Positions 52,390-61,840 are shown, numbered from the stretch's first letter. The stretch is DNA of 64,000 nucleotides from Stakelama saccharophila (GCF_032229225.1 NZ_CP135076.1:1283001-1347000), one strand, 5' to 3'. A program made the numbers and translations. The notes: a model not told the origin generated them from the sequence alone.

Positions 52390-54453
52390 ATGACGACGGC
52401 GCGTTTCATCTGGATGACGGTCCTTGCGGCCTTGGCATCTCTGGTGGCCGTCGGGCCGGCGGCGGCGCAGATCGGCGGGCAGGGGCGGCATATCGCGATG
52501 CAGATGGTGCCCGAGACGTCGCATCCGGCGCCGGCGAGCACGGTTACGCTCGCCTTCGTCGCGCGGCCGGAGGCGGGCTGGCACGGCTATTGGAAGAATC
52601 CGGGGGAGGCGGGCGTGCCGACCACCGCCCACTGGACGCTGCCGGACGGCGTGACGGCCGATTCGCTGCAATATCCGGTGCCGCAGACGCTGATGATCGG
52701 CGGCATCATGAATTATGTCTATGAAGGGCCGTTCACCCAGTTCGCCGAGCTGCACATTCCCGAAGGGCTGGCGCGCGGGACCGAGCTGCCGGTCACCGCA
52801 AAGCTGGATTACCTCGTCTGCACGCACGAAATCTGCGTGCCGGAGAGCCGGACACTGTCGACCGTGCTGACGGTGGGCGACGGCGCGGTGCCGGCCGATC
52901 GGCGCGCCCGGTTCGATCGGTGGCGCAAGGCGTTGCCCAAACCGCTCGGCGCGCAGGCGACCTATCAAATCGCCGGCGATACGTTCCGCCTGTCGGTGCC
53001 GTTTCCGCAAGGCGCGACGGCGACGGATGCGTATTTCTTTCCGGAAACGGAGGGCGCGGCCGTCTATTCCGCGCCGCAGACGGTCACGCGCGAGGGCGAC
53101 CGCCTGATCATCGCGACGAAGGCCGAAGGCGATGTCGATGGCGCCGTCACCGGCGTCCTCAAGGTCGGGCCGGAGCAGGGTTTCGTCGTCACCGCGGAAC
53201 CGGGCACCGTGGCGGCCGATGCCGGCGACGGCGGGTCCGGCGAGCGCGGTTCGGTGTGGACGCGCGCCCTGATCGCCTTTTTCGGCGCGGTACTGGGCGG
53301 CCTGATCCTGAATATCATGCCCTGCGTCTTCCCGATCCTGAGTCTGAAGGCGCTGAACCTTGCGCGCGCCGGCGAGACGCAGGCAGGCGCGCGGGCCGAG
53401 GCGCTGGCTTATACCGCCGGCGTGGTGCTGGTCTGCGTGGTGCTTGGCGCCGTGTTGCTCGCACTGCGCGCAGCGGGGGTGAGCGCGGGCTGGGCATTCC
53501 AGTTGCAGGATCCGCGCGTTATCCTGTTCCTGTTGCTGCTGGTAACCGGAATCGCCTTCAACCTGGCCGGACTGTTCGAGTTGTCGGCGCCCGGCTTTGC
53601 CAATCGCGCCACGGCGAGGGGAAGTGGCGGGGCGTTCGCGACCGGCGCGCTCGCCGCTTTCGTCGCGACGCCGTGCACCGGGCCCTTCATGGGCGTGGCG
53701 CTGGGCGCGGCGCTGGTGTTGCCGGCGGTGGCGGCGCTGGCGATCTTCGCCGGTCTCGGGCTGGGACTGGCGCTGCCGTTCCTGCTGATCGGGTTCGTGC
53801 CCCGGCTGCGCGCAATGCTGCCGAAGCCGGGCGCGTGGATGGAAACCTTCCGCCACATCCTGTCGGTGCCGATGTTCCTGACCGCGCTCGCGCTCGCCTG
53901 GGTGCTGGGGCGGCAGGCAGGCGTCGGCGGCATGACGCTGGGGCTGGGGGCTGCATTGCTGCTCGCGCTCGGCCTGTGGTGGACCGGCCGGCGGCAGATG
54001 CGCGGGCGGGTCGCGCAATGGGCGCCGGCACTGATCGCGGCGCTGGTGGCACTGGGCGGGCTTGCGCTGGTGCGCGAAGCCCCGGCGCAAGCGAAAACGG
54101 AGAGCGCCGACCGGTTGGGCGCCGAACCGTTCAGCGAGCAGCGTCTGGCGGATCTGCGGGCCGAGGGGCGGCCGGTCTTCGCCTATTTCACCGCCGACTG
54201 GTGCCTGACGTGCAAGGTGAACGAGAAGGCCGCGATCGAGACGCAGGCGGTGGCCGATGCCTTCGCCAAGGCGAACGTCGCCGTGCTGGTGGGCGACTGG
54301 ACCGACGGCGACCCCGAACTGGGCCGCTTCATCGAGCGCCATAATCGTGCGGGCGTTCCGCTGTATCTGTGGTATGATAGCGAGAGCGATGCGCCGCGGG
54401 TGTTGCCGCAGATCCTGACGCGGCAGCGGCTGACGGCGTTGCCGGGGGGCTGA
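52390..54453 (+). CDS. dsbD: Protein-disulfide reductase DsbD/ScsB-type
   Basis: 687 residues from ATG 52390 (AAGGAGG upstream). Three domains: a secreted N-domain with Cys pair (YLVCTHEICVPES, about residues 139-145), a membrane domain of eight helices with the redox cysteines in NIMPCVFPILSLKAL and VATPCTGPFMGVALG, and a C-terminal thioredoxin domain with CLTC (FTADWCLTCKVNEKAAIE). It carries electrons from cytoplasmic thioredoxin to periplasmic partners. The long N-domain is closer to ScsB than to E. coli DsbD. The next gene, a redoxin 20 bp downstream, is a likely partner. Confidence 0.93.
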   Translation: MTTARFIWMTVLAALASLVAVGPAAAQIGGQGRHIAMQMVPETSHPAPASTVTLAFVARPEAGWHGYWKNPGEAGVPTTAHWTLPDGVTADSLQYPVPQTLMIGGIMNYVYEGPFTQFAELHIPEGLARGTELPVTAKLDYLVCTHEICVPESRTLSTVLTVGDGAVPADRRARFDRWRKALPKPLGAQATYQIAGDTFRLSVPFPQGATATDAYFFPETEGAAVYSAPQTVTREGDRLIIATKAEGDVDGAVTGVLKVGPEQGFVVTAEPGTVAADAGDGGSGERGSVWTRALIAFFGAVLGGLILNIMPCVFPILSLKALNLARAGETQAGARAEALAYTAGVVLVCVVLGAVLLALRAAGVSAGWAFQLQDPRVILFLLLLVTGIAFNLAGLFELSAPGFANRATARGSGGAFATGALAAFVATPCTGPFMGVALGAALVLPAVAALAIFAGLGLGLALPFLLIGFVPRLRAMLPKPGAWMETFRHILSVPMFLTALALAWVLGRQAGVGGMTLGLGAALLLALGLWWTGRRQMRGRVAQWAPALIAALVALGGLALVREAPAQAKTESADRLGAEPFSEQRLADLRAEGRPVFAYFTADWCLTCKVNEKAAIETQAVADAFAKANVAVLVGDWTDGDPELGRFIERHNRAGVPLYLWYDSESDAPRVLPQILTRQRLTALPGG

Positions 54454-54473
54454 CACCGATCGGGAGATTGCCG

Positions 54474-55088
54474 ATGAACCGCTCTCTTTTGACTATATTC
54501 GCCGCCGCCGCTTCCATCGCCGTTACCGCGCCTGCCGCGGCACAGCAGATCGTGGGCCAGCCGGCGCAGAATTTCCGCCTGACCGACATGCACGGCAAGA
54601 ACGTCCAGCTCGCCGACTATCGCGGCAAGGTGGTGGTGCTGGAGTGGAACAATCCCGGCTGCCCCTTCGTGCAGAAGCATTACAAGAGCGGGAACATGCA
54701 GAAGACGCAGGCCGCGGCGCGGGCAGATGGCGCGGTGTGGCTGACCATCAATTCCGGCGCGCCGGGCAAGCAGGGCTATATGACCGGCAAGCAGGCGCAG
54801 GATTTCGTCGACACGATGGACGCGCATCCGACCGATTATCTGCTCGATCCCAAGGGCGTGGTCGGCAAGGCCTATGCCGCCAAGACGACGCCGCACATGT
54901 ACATCATCGATGCGGACGGCACGCTCGTCTATCAGGGCGGGATCGACGACAAGCCGACCGCCGATGTCGCGGACATCACGACGGCGCGCAATCACGTATT
55001 GGCGGCGCTGGATGAACTCGAAGCCGGGATTCCCGTGTCGGTGACGGAGACACGGCCTTATGGCTGCTCCGTGAAATACGCTTCCTGA
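54474..55088 (+). CDS. Periplasmic redoxin (AhpC/TSA-thioredoxin fold)
   Basis: 204 residues from ATG 54474 (GGGAG upstream). The signal peptide ends at AAAQQ. Thioredoxin/peroxiredoxin fold with QPAQNFRLTDMHGKNVQLADYRGKVVVLEWNNPGCPFVQKHY: the single Cys in NPGCPF sits where peroxiredoxins have their peroxidatic Cys. A second Cys lies only near the C-terminus (PYGCSVKY), and the disulfide could form there. It is in an operon with dsbD, which would recycle it. Confidence 0.9.
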   Translation: MNRSLLTIFAAAASIAVTAPAAAQQIVGQPAQNFRLTDMHGKNVQLADYRGKVVVLEWNNPGCPFVQKHYKSGNMQKTQAAARADGAVWLTINSGAPGKQGYMTGKQAQDFVDTMDAHPTDYLLDPKGVVGKAYAAKTTPHMYIIDADGTLVYQGGIDDKPTADVADITTARNHVLAALDELEAGIPVSVTETRPYGCSVKYAS

Positions 55089-55184
55089 GCGATCGCATCG
55101 GTCGCGGGCAGGAGCCGGCGAGGAAGACCTGTCCGTCGCCGTCGCGGCAGCGCGCGGGCGTGCAACAGCGCCCGCGCCGCATGT

Positions 55185-55961
55185 TCAGGCCGGCTGGAAC
55201 GCCGCCGCTTCGGCCGCGCGCTCTTCCTCTTCGTCCATCAGCGCCCAGCCATTGGGGCCGAGGATTTCGATCGGCTTGTAGCGTGTCTTGTACGCCATGC
55301 GCGCCGACCCCTTCACCCAATATCCGAGATAGACATAGGGCAGTCCGGCGCCGCGGGCACGCATGATGTGGTCGAGGATGATGAAGGTGCCGAGGCTCGG
55401 CCGGGCATCTTCGCTGGCGTCGAAGAAGCTGTAGATCATGGACAGGCCGTCGGCCTGCTGATCGGTGATGCACGCACCGATCAGGCGACCGGGCTTTTCG
55501 TCATCGGACGGCTCGCGATATTCGATGACATAAGAGGATACGGGGCTGTGCTCGACCATGTCGGCATAGTCGCCCTCGTCCATCGTCGCCATGCCGCCGC
55601 CGGGATGCCGGGCATCGAGATAGCGGCGCAACAATTGGAACTGCTCGTCGGTCGCCCAGGGGCGGCAGGCGGAAATTTCCAGGTCGGCATTGCGGCGCAG
55701 GAGCTTGCGCTGGGTCGTGTTGGCCGTGAATGCGTCGGCAACGATCCGGACCGAGCGACAGGCGGAACAGCCGGCGCAACTGGGGCGATAGGCCACCGAC
55801 TGACTGCGGCGGAAACCGATCCGGCCGAGCGCGTCGTTCAGTTCGCCGGCATGCGGGCCCGTCAGCTCGGTGAACACCTTGCGTTCCTGTCGGCCGGGCA
55901 GATACGGGCAGGGCGCCGGGCTGGTGACGAAAAATCGCGGAAATCGAAATGGTGCGCTCAC
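55185..55961 (-). CDS. bpt: Aspartate/glutamate leucyltransferase (Bpt, N-end rule pathway)
   Basis: 258 residues from a GTG at 55961; the frame is open to 55982. N-terminal block [21 protein letters not shown] with cysteines, then [16 protein letters not shown], and the C-terminal [44 protein letters not shown]. These are the two conserved domains of the arginyl/leucyl-tRNA:protein transferase family. It adds leucine to N-terminal Asp or Glu for ClpAP decay. A 9-bp hairpin (55152-55177) lies between its stop and the convergent redoxin gene. Confidence 0.95.
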   Translation of the reverse strand: MSAPFRFPRFFVTSPAPCPYLPGRQERKVFTELTGPHAGELNDALGRIGFRRSQSVAYRPSCAGCSACRSVRIVADAFTANTTQRKLLRRNADLEISACRPWATDEQFQLLRRYLDARHPGGGMATMDEGDYADMVEHSPVSSYVIEYREPSDDEKPGRLIGACITDQQADGLSMIYSFFDASEDARPSLGTFIILDHIMRARGAGLPYVYLGYWVKGSARMAYKTRYKPIEILGPNGWALMDEEEERAAEAAAFQPA

Positions 55962-56055
55962 CTGGCCTGGTCCTCTCGACACCCTGCTGATCGGTTGCCT
56001 GTCACCGAATATGCAATGCCGGCGAAGGTATGAAAAGGCGATTCACCAAGAAAGA

Positions 56056-56071
56056 GGGTTAACGGTAACCC
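56056..56071. promoter_or_regulatory. Inverted repeat between ilvA and bpt
   Basis: GGGTTAACGGTAACCC is a 6-bp-arm hairpin with a 4-base loop, 31 bp after the ilvA stop. On the minus strand it is followed by TCTTTCTT, so it may be a weak terminator for ilvA. It also contains TTAACGG and GGTAACC resembling CtrA half-sites, upstream of bpt. Confidence 0.45.
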
Positions 56072-56102
56072 TTCGTTGAGATTCGCGCCGATCAGGTGCC
56101 AA

Positions 56103-57344
56103 TCAGTCGAGTTCGACCGGGCTGACCGTATAGTTCGCCCCGCGCAGCGCCTTCATCAGCCGGTCGAGATGCGCGGCATCGCGCGTCTCGCACTCGATAT
56201 CGGTGATCAGTCCCTTTGCCGGCAGCGAGGTGAACACGCGCTGGTGATAAACCTCTATGATATTGACGCCCTGTTCGTGGAAGATGCGTGCGACGTTGAA
56301 CAATGCGCCGGGCCGATCCTGCAGGCGGATGCGCAGCCGTGCGAGGCGGCCGGAGCGCGCAAGGTCGCGCAGCAGGACATTGGCGAGCAGGCGGGTGTCG
56401 ATATTGCCGCCGCACAGGACCGTGGCGACCGTCTTTCCCTTGAAGCGCTCCGGATATTCCAGCAGCGCCGCCAGACCCGCGGCTCCGGCGCCCTCGACCA
56501 CCGTCTTTTCGATCTGGAGCAGCAGACTGACCGATTCCTCCAGCCGGCGCTCGCTGACGAGCACGATATCGTCGACCAGTTCCTTGATGATCCCGGCCGT
56601 GATCTTGCCCGGTTCCTTGACGGCGATGCCTTCGGCCAGCGTGTCGCCGGCGCATGGTGCGTCGCCTCCGGTGATGCGGTTGTGCATCGAGGGATAGAGT
56701 TCGGCCTCGACGCCCACCACCTCGATATTATGCGGCTGACTCTTGGCGACCGTCGAGATGCCGGAGATCAGCCCGCCGCCGCCGATCGGCACGACCAGCA
56801 TGTCGATGTCCGGCACATCCTCGATCATTTCCAGCGCCACCGTTCCCTGGCCGGCGATGACGCGCGGATCGTCGAACGGATGGACGAAGGTATAGCCTTC
56901 CTCCGCCTCCAGCTTGCGGGCATGGGCATAGGCTTCGTCGAAGGTTTCTCCCTCCAGCACGATCCGGGCGCCGTGCCCCTCGGTCTGGGTGACCTTCACC
57001 GTCGGCGTCGGCTTCGGCATTACGATGACCGACGGAATGCCGAGCCGGGTGGCGTGATAGGCGATGCCCTGCGCATGGTTGCCGGCGGATGCGGCGATCA
57101 CGCCCTTGGAGCGCGCCTCCTCGTCGAGCTGGAGCAGCGTGTTGAGCGCGCCGCGTTCCTTATAAGCGGCGGTGAACTGCAGGTTCTCGAACTTCAGATA
57201 CACCTTCGCACCCGTCAGGTCCGAAAGCGTCCTGCTGAACAGCGTCGGCGTGCGCACGATCTGATCGCGAATGCGGACATGGGCGAGGCGGACATCGTCG
57301 ACGGTGACGACGGTGGAAGCGGAATGCGCCGGAGAGGTAGCCAT
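56103..57344 (-). CDS. ilvA: Threonine ammonia-lyase (dehydratase), ACT-domain type
   Basis: 413 residues. PLP fold II enzyme with Schiff-base Lys in FTAAYKERGALNTLL, the SAGNHAQG phosphate and substrate loop and the glycine loop VPIGGGGLISG. A C-terminal ACT domain (LRIRLQDRPGALFNVARIFHEQGVNIIEVYHQR) makes this the about 400-residue form with one ACT domain rather than the 510-residue biosynthetic E. coli IlvA. It turns threonine into 2-oxobutanoate; serine may also be a substrate. Confidence 0.95.
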   Translation of the reverse strand: MATSPAHSASTVVTVDDVRLAHVRIRDQIVRTPTLFSRTLSDLTGAKVYLKFENLQFTAAYKERGALNTLLQLDEEARSKGVIAASAGNHAQGIAYHATRLGIPSVIVMPKPTPTVKVTQTEGHGARIVLEGETFDEAYAHARKLEAEEGYTFVHPFDDPRVIAGQGTVALEMIEDVPDIDMLVVPIGGGGLISGISTVAKSQPHNIEVVGVEAELYPSMHNRITGGDAPCAGDTLAEGIAVKEPGKITAGIIKELVDDIVLVSERRLEESVSLLLQIEKTVVEGAGAAGLAALLEYPERFKGKTVATVLCGGNIDTRLLANVLLRDLARSGRLARLRIRLQDRPGALFNVARIFHEQGVNIIEVYHQRVFTSLPAKGLITDIECETRDAAHLDRLMKALRGANYTVSPVELD

Positions 57345-57369
57345 GCGGCGGCACTAGGCGCTCGACGTA

Positions 57370-57407
57370 CCTTGGGCAAGTGGCGACCGGCCTTGGGCAA
57401 GTGGCGA
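57370..57407. repeat. Short tandem duplication upstream of ilvA
   Basis: The 17-mer CCTTGGGCAAGTGGCGA occurs twice, at 57370-57386 and 57391-57407, with 4 bp between. It lies 25 bp upstream of the ilvA start and in the divergent region with the amidohydrolase gene. It could be a simple duplication or a pair of binding sites. Confidence 0.7.
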
Positions 57408-57483
57408 GCGGTACGCCGTCGCATCTGGCCAGCCGCGATCGCACGGCCTATGCGCGTGCGGGTTCATAAGGGAGATTGACCAG

Positions 57484-59142
57484 GTGATTTCGCGTTTCCT
57501 CGCCTTCGCCGCGCTGGCGGTGGCCATGCTGGGTTCCGGTTCCGCGCGGGCCGATGCGTTGATCGACAATGTTCGCGGCGAAACGCTCGACAAGCAGGGC
57601 GAGGTCGTCCACTTCACCGGGATGCTGATCGATCGGCAGGGCCGGATCGTGAAGCTGCTGCACGAAGGCGACGAACGGCCGCAAATCCTCGACTGGCGCA
57701 CCGATATGCATGGCCGGATCGTCATCCCCGGCATGATCGATGCCCACGGCCACGTCATGGAGCTGGGTTTTCGGGACCTCTCGCTCGACCTTTCCGATAC
57801 CGGTTCGCTTGCCGAGGCGCAGGCGAAGATCGCGCGGTTCGCGAAGGAGCATCCCGACCGGCCGTGGATCCTGGGCGGCGGCTGGAATCAGGAGCGTTGG
57901 GGCCTGGGCCGCTTTCCCACCGCGGCCGAGCTCGACAAGACGGTGTCGGACCGGCCGGTCTGGCTGATGCGTGCCGACGGCCATGCCGGCTGGGCCAACA
58001 GCCGCGCGCTGGCCGCGGCGGGCGTGACGGCGAAGACGAAGGCGCCGTCGGGCGGCCGGATCGAGACGGGGGCCGGCGGGGTGCCGGCCGGCGTGTTCGT
58101 CGATGCCGCGACGAATCTGATCGAAAAGGCGGTGCCCAAGCCGAGCCCGCTGGATTACGATGCGGCGTTCCTGCAGGCGCAGAAACATCTGCTGAGCGAC
58201 GGCATCACGGCGACGGCCGATATGGGTACGACGCTGGAAGACTGGATGGCCTATCGCCGCGCCGGCGACCGGGGCGCGCTTCGCATTCGCATCATGAGCT
58301 ATGCCCACGGCGTCGACACCGCCACGCTGATCGCCGGGCCGCGGCCGACGCCGTGGCTGTATCAGGACCGGCTGAAGGCCGGCGGCATCAAGCTCTATGC
58401 CGACGGCGCGCTCGGTTCGCGCGGGGCCTGGCTGAAACAGCCCTATGCCGACGCGTCGGGCGAAACCGGTATCCAGCTATTGAGCGACGATCAGCTCCTC
58501 AACCTGATGAGCCGGGGCGCGATGGACGATTTCCAGATCGCGGTCCACGCCATTGGCGACCGGGCCAACCAACAGGTGCTCGACGCCATCGACGTGCTTT
58601 CCGAAACCTATGACGGCGATCGGCGCTGGCGGATCGAACATGCCCAGATCGTCGACCCTGCCGATCTTCCCAAGTTCAAACGGCACGGCATCATCGCCTC
58701 GATGCAGCCCACGCATGCGACGTCGGACATGAACATGGCCGAGGCGCGATTGGGCGAGGCGCGGTTGAAGGGCGCCTATGCCTGGCGGACGATGCTCGAC
58801 ATGGGCGTGCCGCTGGCCTTCGGCTCGGACTATCCGGTCGAGGATCCGGATCCGTTTGTCGGCTGGGCCGTCGCCTTCACCCGCCAGAACGCGGCCGGCG
58901 AGCCCGCCGGCGGCTGGCGCCCCCAGGAAAAGGTCAGCCGGATCGAAGCATGGCGCGCCTTCACGCTGGGCGCGGCCTATGCGGGGTTCGCCGAGGAGGA
59001 ATTCGGCACGCTGGCGCCGGGCCTGAAGGCGGACTTCCTGATCGTCGACCGCGATCCGCTGGAGGCGACGCCGAAGGAACTGCGCAACACGAAGGTGCTG
59101 GAAACCTGGATCGGCGGTCAGCGCGTCTGGAAGCGGGACTGA
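57484..59142 (+). CDS. Amidohydrolase family 3 (YtcJ-like), exported
   Basis: 552 residues from GTG 57484 (GGGAG upstream). The signal peptide ends near ARADA. Amidohydrolase signatures: PGMIDAHGHVMELGF with the metal HxH, WILGGGWNQERWGLGRFPT, GIKLYADGALGSRGAWL with the bridging-carboxylate Lys, IAVHAIGDRANQQVLDA, RIEHAQIV and GSDYPVEDPDP. YtcJ-type enzymes hydrolyse N-substituted amides such as N-formyl amino compounds; the substrate is unknown. Divergent from ilvA. Confidence 0.92.
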   Translation: MISRFLAFAALAVAMLGSGSARADALIDNVRGETLDKQGEVVHFTGMLIDRQGRIVKLLHEGDERPQILDWRTDMHGRIVIPGMIDAHGHVMELGFRDLSLDLSDTGSLAEAQAKIARFAKEHPDRPWILGGGWNQERWGLGRFPTAAELDKTVSDRPVWLMRADGHAGWANSRALAAAGVTAKTKAPSGGRIETGAGGVPAGVFVDAATNLIEKAVPKPSPLDYDAAFLQAQKHLLSDGITATADMGTTLEDWMAYRRAGDRGALRIRIMSYAHGVDTATLIAGPRPTPWLYQDRLKAGGIKLYADGALGSRGAWLKQPYADASGETGIQLLSDDQLLNLMSRGAMDDFQIAVHAIGDRANQQVLDAIDVLSETYDGDRRWRIEHAQIVDPADLPKFKRHGIIASMQPTHATSDMNMAEARLGEARLKGAYAWRTMLDMGVPLAFGSDYPVEDPDPFVGWAVAFTRQNAAGEPAGGWRPQEKVSRIEAWRAFTLGAAYAGFAEEEFGTLAPGLKADFLIVDRDPLEATPKELRNTKVLETWIGGQRVWKRD

Positions 59143-59178
59143 CGGAAGGCGGGCAGGGACCGCCGTCCGGCCGCCCGC

Positions 59179-59793
59179 TCAATAGCCGGCATATTCGCCC
59201 GTCATCCAGTCGTCGGTGATGAAGACCTTGTCGCCGAGCCTGGCGTGCTCGAACAGGATGCGTGCGAACCCTTCCGGCAGGCCGACACAGCCATGGGTGG
59301 CGATGTCGCTTTCGATCTGCGCGCTGCCGTGCAGGGCCACCCCGTCGGTCGTCAGCTTCATCATATAGGGCATGGGCGCGCCCTTGTAGATGTTGGAGAC
59401 GTGGTCGGCATCCTTCTGCAGGATCGTGAACGAACCGTGTGGCGTCGGCTTGCGATCGTCGCCGTAGATCAGGGTTGAGCGGCCGATCTCGTTGCCGGCG
59501 CGATAGACGTGCAGCGTTTCGTTGGCGAGATCGACCACGATGCGCATTTCGCCGTCGGGCACGCCGGCGTCCGACCACATATAGCCGCCCATGGGCAGCT
59601 CGCCGTCGATCTGCAGCATGGTTCTGACCGTGAAATTACCCGCCGATGCGGGGCGGGCGAATACCGGGCCGGCGACGAAGGTACCGAGAATGACGATGGC
59701 CGCCAGCAGCGCCGCGTGGCCGATCCGGGCAAGATGCCGTGCGATGATAACCATGATCCAGTCCCTGACAATGCTCGATTCCGGCTGAGACAT
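59179..59793 (-). CDS. L,D-transpeptidase (YkuD domain), exported
   Basis: 204 residues. The N-terminal hydrophobic segment HAALLAAIVILGTFVAGPVFA is a signal or anchor. The YkuD domain carries MRIVVDLANETLHVYRAGNEIGRS, then TPHGSFTI, and the catalytic motif HGSAQIESDIATHGCVGLP (His and Cys). It forms or edits 3-3 peptidoglycan cross-links or attaches proteins in the periplasm. The start could also be at internal methionine 14. Confidence 0.93.
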   Translation of the reverse strand: MSQPESSIVRDWIMVIIARHLARIGHAALLAAIVILGTFVAGPVFARPASAGNFTVRTMLQIDGELPMGGYMWSDAGVPDGEMRIVVDLANETLHVYRAGNEIGRSTLIYGDDRKPTPHGSFTILQKDADHVSNIYKGAPMPYMMKLTTDGVALHGSAQIESDIATHGCVGLPEGFARILFEHARLGDKVFITDDWMTGEYAGY

Positions 59794-59897
59794 AGGCGAT
59801 TGCGAGGACGTCGCCAGTGGCGGAATCGCTGGCGTTTCACTATGGCACGTTAACCAAGACGCCTATCCGGCGGTTCTCGTGTGCGGAGTGGGTAGAG

Positions 59898-59936
59898 GTA
59901 AAGAAAAGGCCGCGGCGCCCTCGGCACCGCGGCCCT
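59898..59936 (-). terminator. Intrinsic terminator of ctrA
   Basis: On the minus strand GGCCGCGG (59934-59927) pairs with CCGCGGCC (59915-59908) around an 11-base loop, followed by TTTTCTTT. It ends the ctrA transcript 25-50 bp after the stop. Confidence 0.88.
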
Positions 59937-59960
59937 TGCCCCCCAGCAAAATCGTGAAGG

Positions 59961-60668
59961 TCAGGCGACCTTGGTCTCTTTGTCGCTCTGTTCGTCCGGA
60001 TCGCGCAGCACATAGCCGCGGCCCCAGACCGTCTCGATATAATTGTCGCCCTCGGTCGCCATGGACAGCTTCTTCCTGAGCTTGCAGATGAAGACGTCGA
60101 TGATCTTCAACTCCGGCTCGTCCATGCCGCCATACAGGTGGTTGAGAAACATTTCCTTGGTCAGCGTCGTGCCCTTGCGCAGGCTGAGCAGTTCCAGCAT
60201 CGCATATTCCTTGCCGGTCAGGTGCACGCGCGCGCCGTCGACCTCGACCGTCTTGGCATCGAGGTTGACCGCCAGCTTGCCCGTCTTGATGACCGATTGC
60301 GAATGCCCCTTGGAACGGCGCACCACCGCATGAATGCGCGCGACCAGTTCCTCGCGGTGGAAGGGTTTGGTGACATAGTCGTCGGCGCCGAAGCCGAAGC
60401 TGCGGATCTTCGAATCCGTCTCGGCAATGCCCGACAGAATGAGCACCGGCGTCTGCACCCGCGCCACGCGCAGCTTCTTCAGCACGTCATAGCCGTGCAT
60501 GTCCGGCAGGTTCAGATCGAGCAGAATGATGTCGTAGTCGTAAAGCTTGCCCAGATCGAGGCCTTCCTCGCCCAGGTCCGTCGTGTACACGTTGAAGCCC
60601 TCGGTCGAGAGCATGAGTTCGATCGCTTTCGCGGTGCTCGGCTCGTCTTCGATCAGCAGTACGCGCAT
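59961..60668 (-). CDS. ctrA: Cell-cycle response regulator CtrA
   Basis: 235 residues from ATG 60668; upstream in-frame residues to 60755 are not part of the family. An OmpR-type regulator: receiver with the acidic pocket EDE (7-9), phospho-acceptor Asp51 in [13 protein letters not shown], and Lys in [13 protein letters not shown]. The C-terminal winged helix ([59 protein letters not shown]) is nearly invariant among alphaproteobacterial CtrA proteins. It controls motility, division and replication genes. The C-terminus ends ETKVA; whether it works as a ClpXP degron is not clear. Confidence 0.98.
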   Translation of the reverse strand: MRVLLIEDEPSTAKAIELMLSTEGFNVYTTDLGEEGLDLGKLYDYDIILLDLNLPDMHGYDVLKKLRVARVQTPVLILSGIAETDSKIRSFGFGADDYVTKPFHREELVARIHAVVRRSKGHSQSVIKTGKLAVNLDAKTVEVDGARVHLTGKEYAMLELLSLRKGTTLTKEMFLNHLYGGMDEPELKIIDVFICKLRKKLSMATEGDNYIETVWGRGYVLRDPDEQSDKETKVA

Positions 60669-60759
60669 CGGTTTCCCCTGTCCCGTTGCGGACGCTGTCC
60701 CCTGTCGGTCTGCGCCCCGTGCGGAATTCATTAACCTAAACGCTTGTGAAGGCAAAAGG

Positions 60760-60774
60760 TTAATTTCATCCTAA
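60760..60774. promoter_or_regulatory. Candidate CtrA-binding site upstream of ctrA
   Basis: TTAA (60760-60763), seven bases, then CTAA (60771-60774): a one-mismatch version of the CtrA box TTAA-N7-TTAA. It is about 92-106 bp upstream of the ctrA start and close to the end of the permease gene. A separate TTAACC lies at 60731-60736. Autoregulation of ctrA is well known in this class. Confidence 0.5.
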
Positions 60775-60814
60775 CCAGCGGAAATCCACGAGTCGCGCGG
60801 TCCCGAATCGTTAC

Positions 60815-61840
60815 CTAAACGTCTTCGCCCAGGGTTTCGCGAAGGTAAAGACGGCGGATCAGGGTGTAGAACACGACCAGGATCGCGGCGGAGAAGAACA
60901 GGCCGAACAGGCCGAACACCACGCCGATGCCGATGATCGCGAACACGGTGATGGCGGGCGGAATCCGGACGACGCGCTGCTGCACCAGCGGCGTGATGAA
61001 ATTGGTCTGGATCAGCCGCACCACCGCATAGGTGACAAGCGCGCCGATGAGCGGCGACGTGCCCTTGGTGGCGGCAAGGCCGAGCGCCGGCAGCATCGCG
61101 GCGGTCGGGCCGACATAGGGGATGAATTCGCTGAGGCCGGCGAGCAGGCCGAGTGCCGCGGCCGACGGCACGCCGGCGATCCACAGGCCGACGCCCACCA
61201 TCGCGCCCATGCTGAGCATCGAGATGAGCTGCGCCTGCAACCAGAGCCTGAGCGTGCGCGAGGTGTCGTCCAGCGCGTGGGCGAAGGCGTCGCGCTTGGA
61301 TCGCGGAAAGAGCATCAGGAAGCCGCGACTGTACACCGACGGGTCCGCCGCGAAGAAGATGCCGCCGACCAGCATCAGGATGAAGTTCAGGATCAACTCG
61401 CCCGCACCCGTCACCAGTCCGCCGATGTCCTGGGCAACGCGCGAGCCGGCGAAGGCCGCTTCCACGGCATTCACGATCTTGGTCCCGACCGGGGATTGCG
61501 ACATGTGCTGCTCCAGGTCCGCGATCAGGCCCGGCAGCGCCACCACCAGCGCATTCACCTGCGCGCCGAACTGATAGGCGAACAGCCAGACGAGAAAGGC
61601 GATGACCGCCAGTACCGTCAGCGTGCCGGCGGGCACCTGCACGCGCCGCGGCAGATGCAGATAACGGCCGTAGATGTCGGCCAGTGCGTGGATGACGATT
61701 GCCACCAGCATCGAACCGAAGGCGAGGATGATCAGGTCCATCGCCCGGTAGAGCGCGACCGTGATCGCGACGAGCAGGATAAGGAGGGCGGCGCGGCGCA
61801 GGAAGCGGGCGTCGTCTCCATCGGGCTGGAGGCGTTTCAT
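60815..61840 (-). CDS. AI-2E family transporter (YdiK/PerM-like permease)
   Basis: 341 residues from ATG 61840, which overlaps the upstream lysR stop in an ATGA. About eight hydrophobic segments. Family signatures are ALADIYGRYLHLPRRV, GLLAGLSEFIPYVGPTAAMLPA, and the C-terminal half TNFITPLVQQRVVRIPPAITVFAIIGIGVVFGLFG. Members export or import small molecules such as AI-2, or act in sodium/proton exchange; substrate unknown. Confidence 0.93.
   Translation of the reverse strand: MKRLQPDGDDARFLRRAALLILLVAITVALYRAMDLIILAFGSMLVAIVIHALADIYGRYLHLPRRVQVPAGTLTVLAVIAFLVWLFAYQFGAQVNALVVALPGLIADLEQHMSQSPVGTKIVNAVEAAFAGSRVAQDIGGLVTGAGELILNFILMLVGGIFFAADPSVYSRGFLMLFPRSKRDAFAHALDDTSRTLRLWLQAQLISMLSMGAMVGVGLWIAGVPSAAALGLLAGLSEFIPYVGPTAAMLPALGLAATKGTSPLIGALVTYAVVRLIQTNFITPLVQQRVVRIPPAITVFAIIGIGVVFGLFGLFFSAAILVVFYTLIRRLYLRETLGEDV

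Noticed and set aside
59143..59178. GCGGGC/GCCCGC pair between the amidohydrolase and L,D-transpeptidase genes as a terminator
   Set aside because: The arms are short, widely spaced and lack a T run on either strand.
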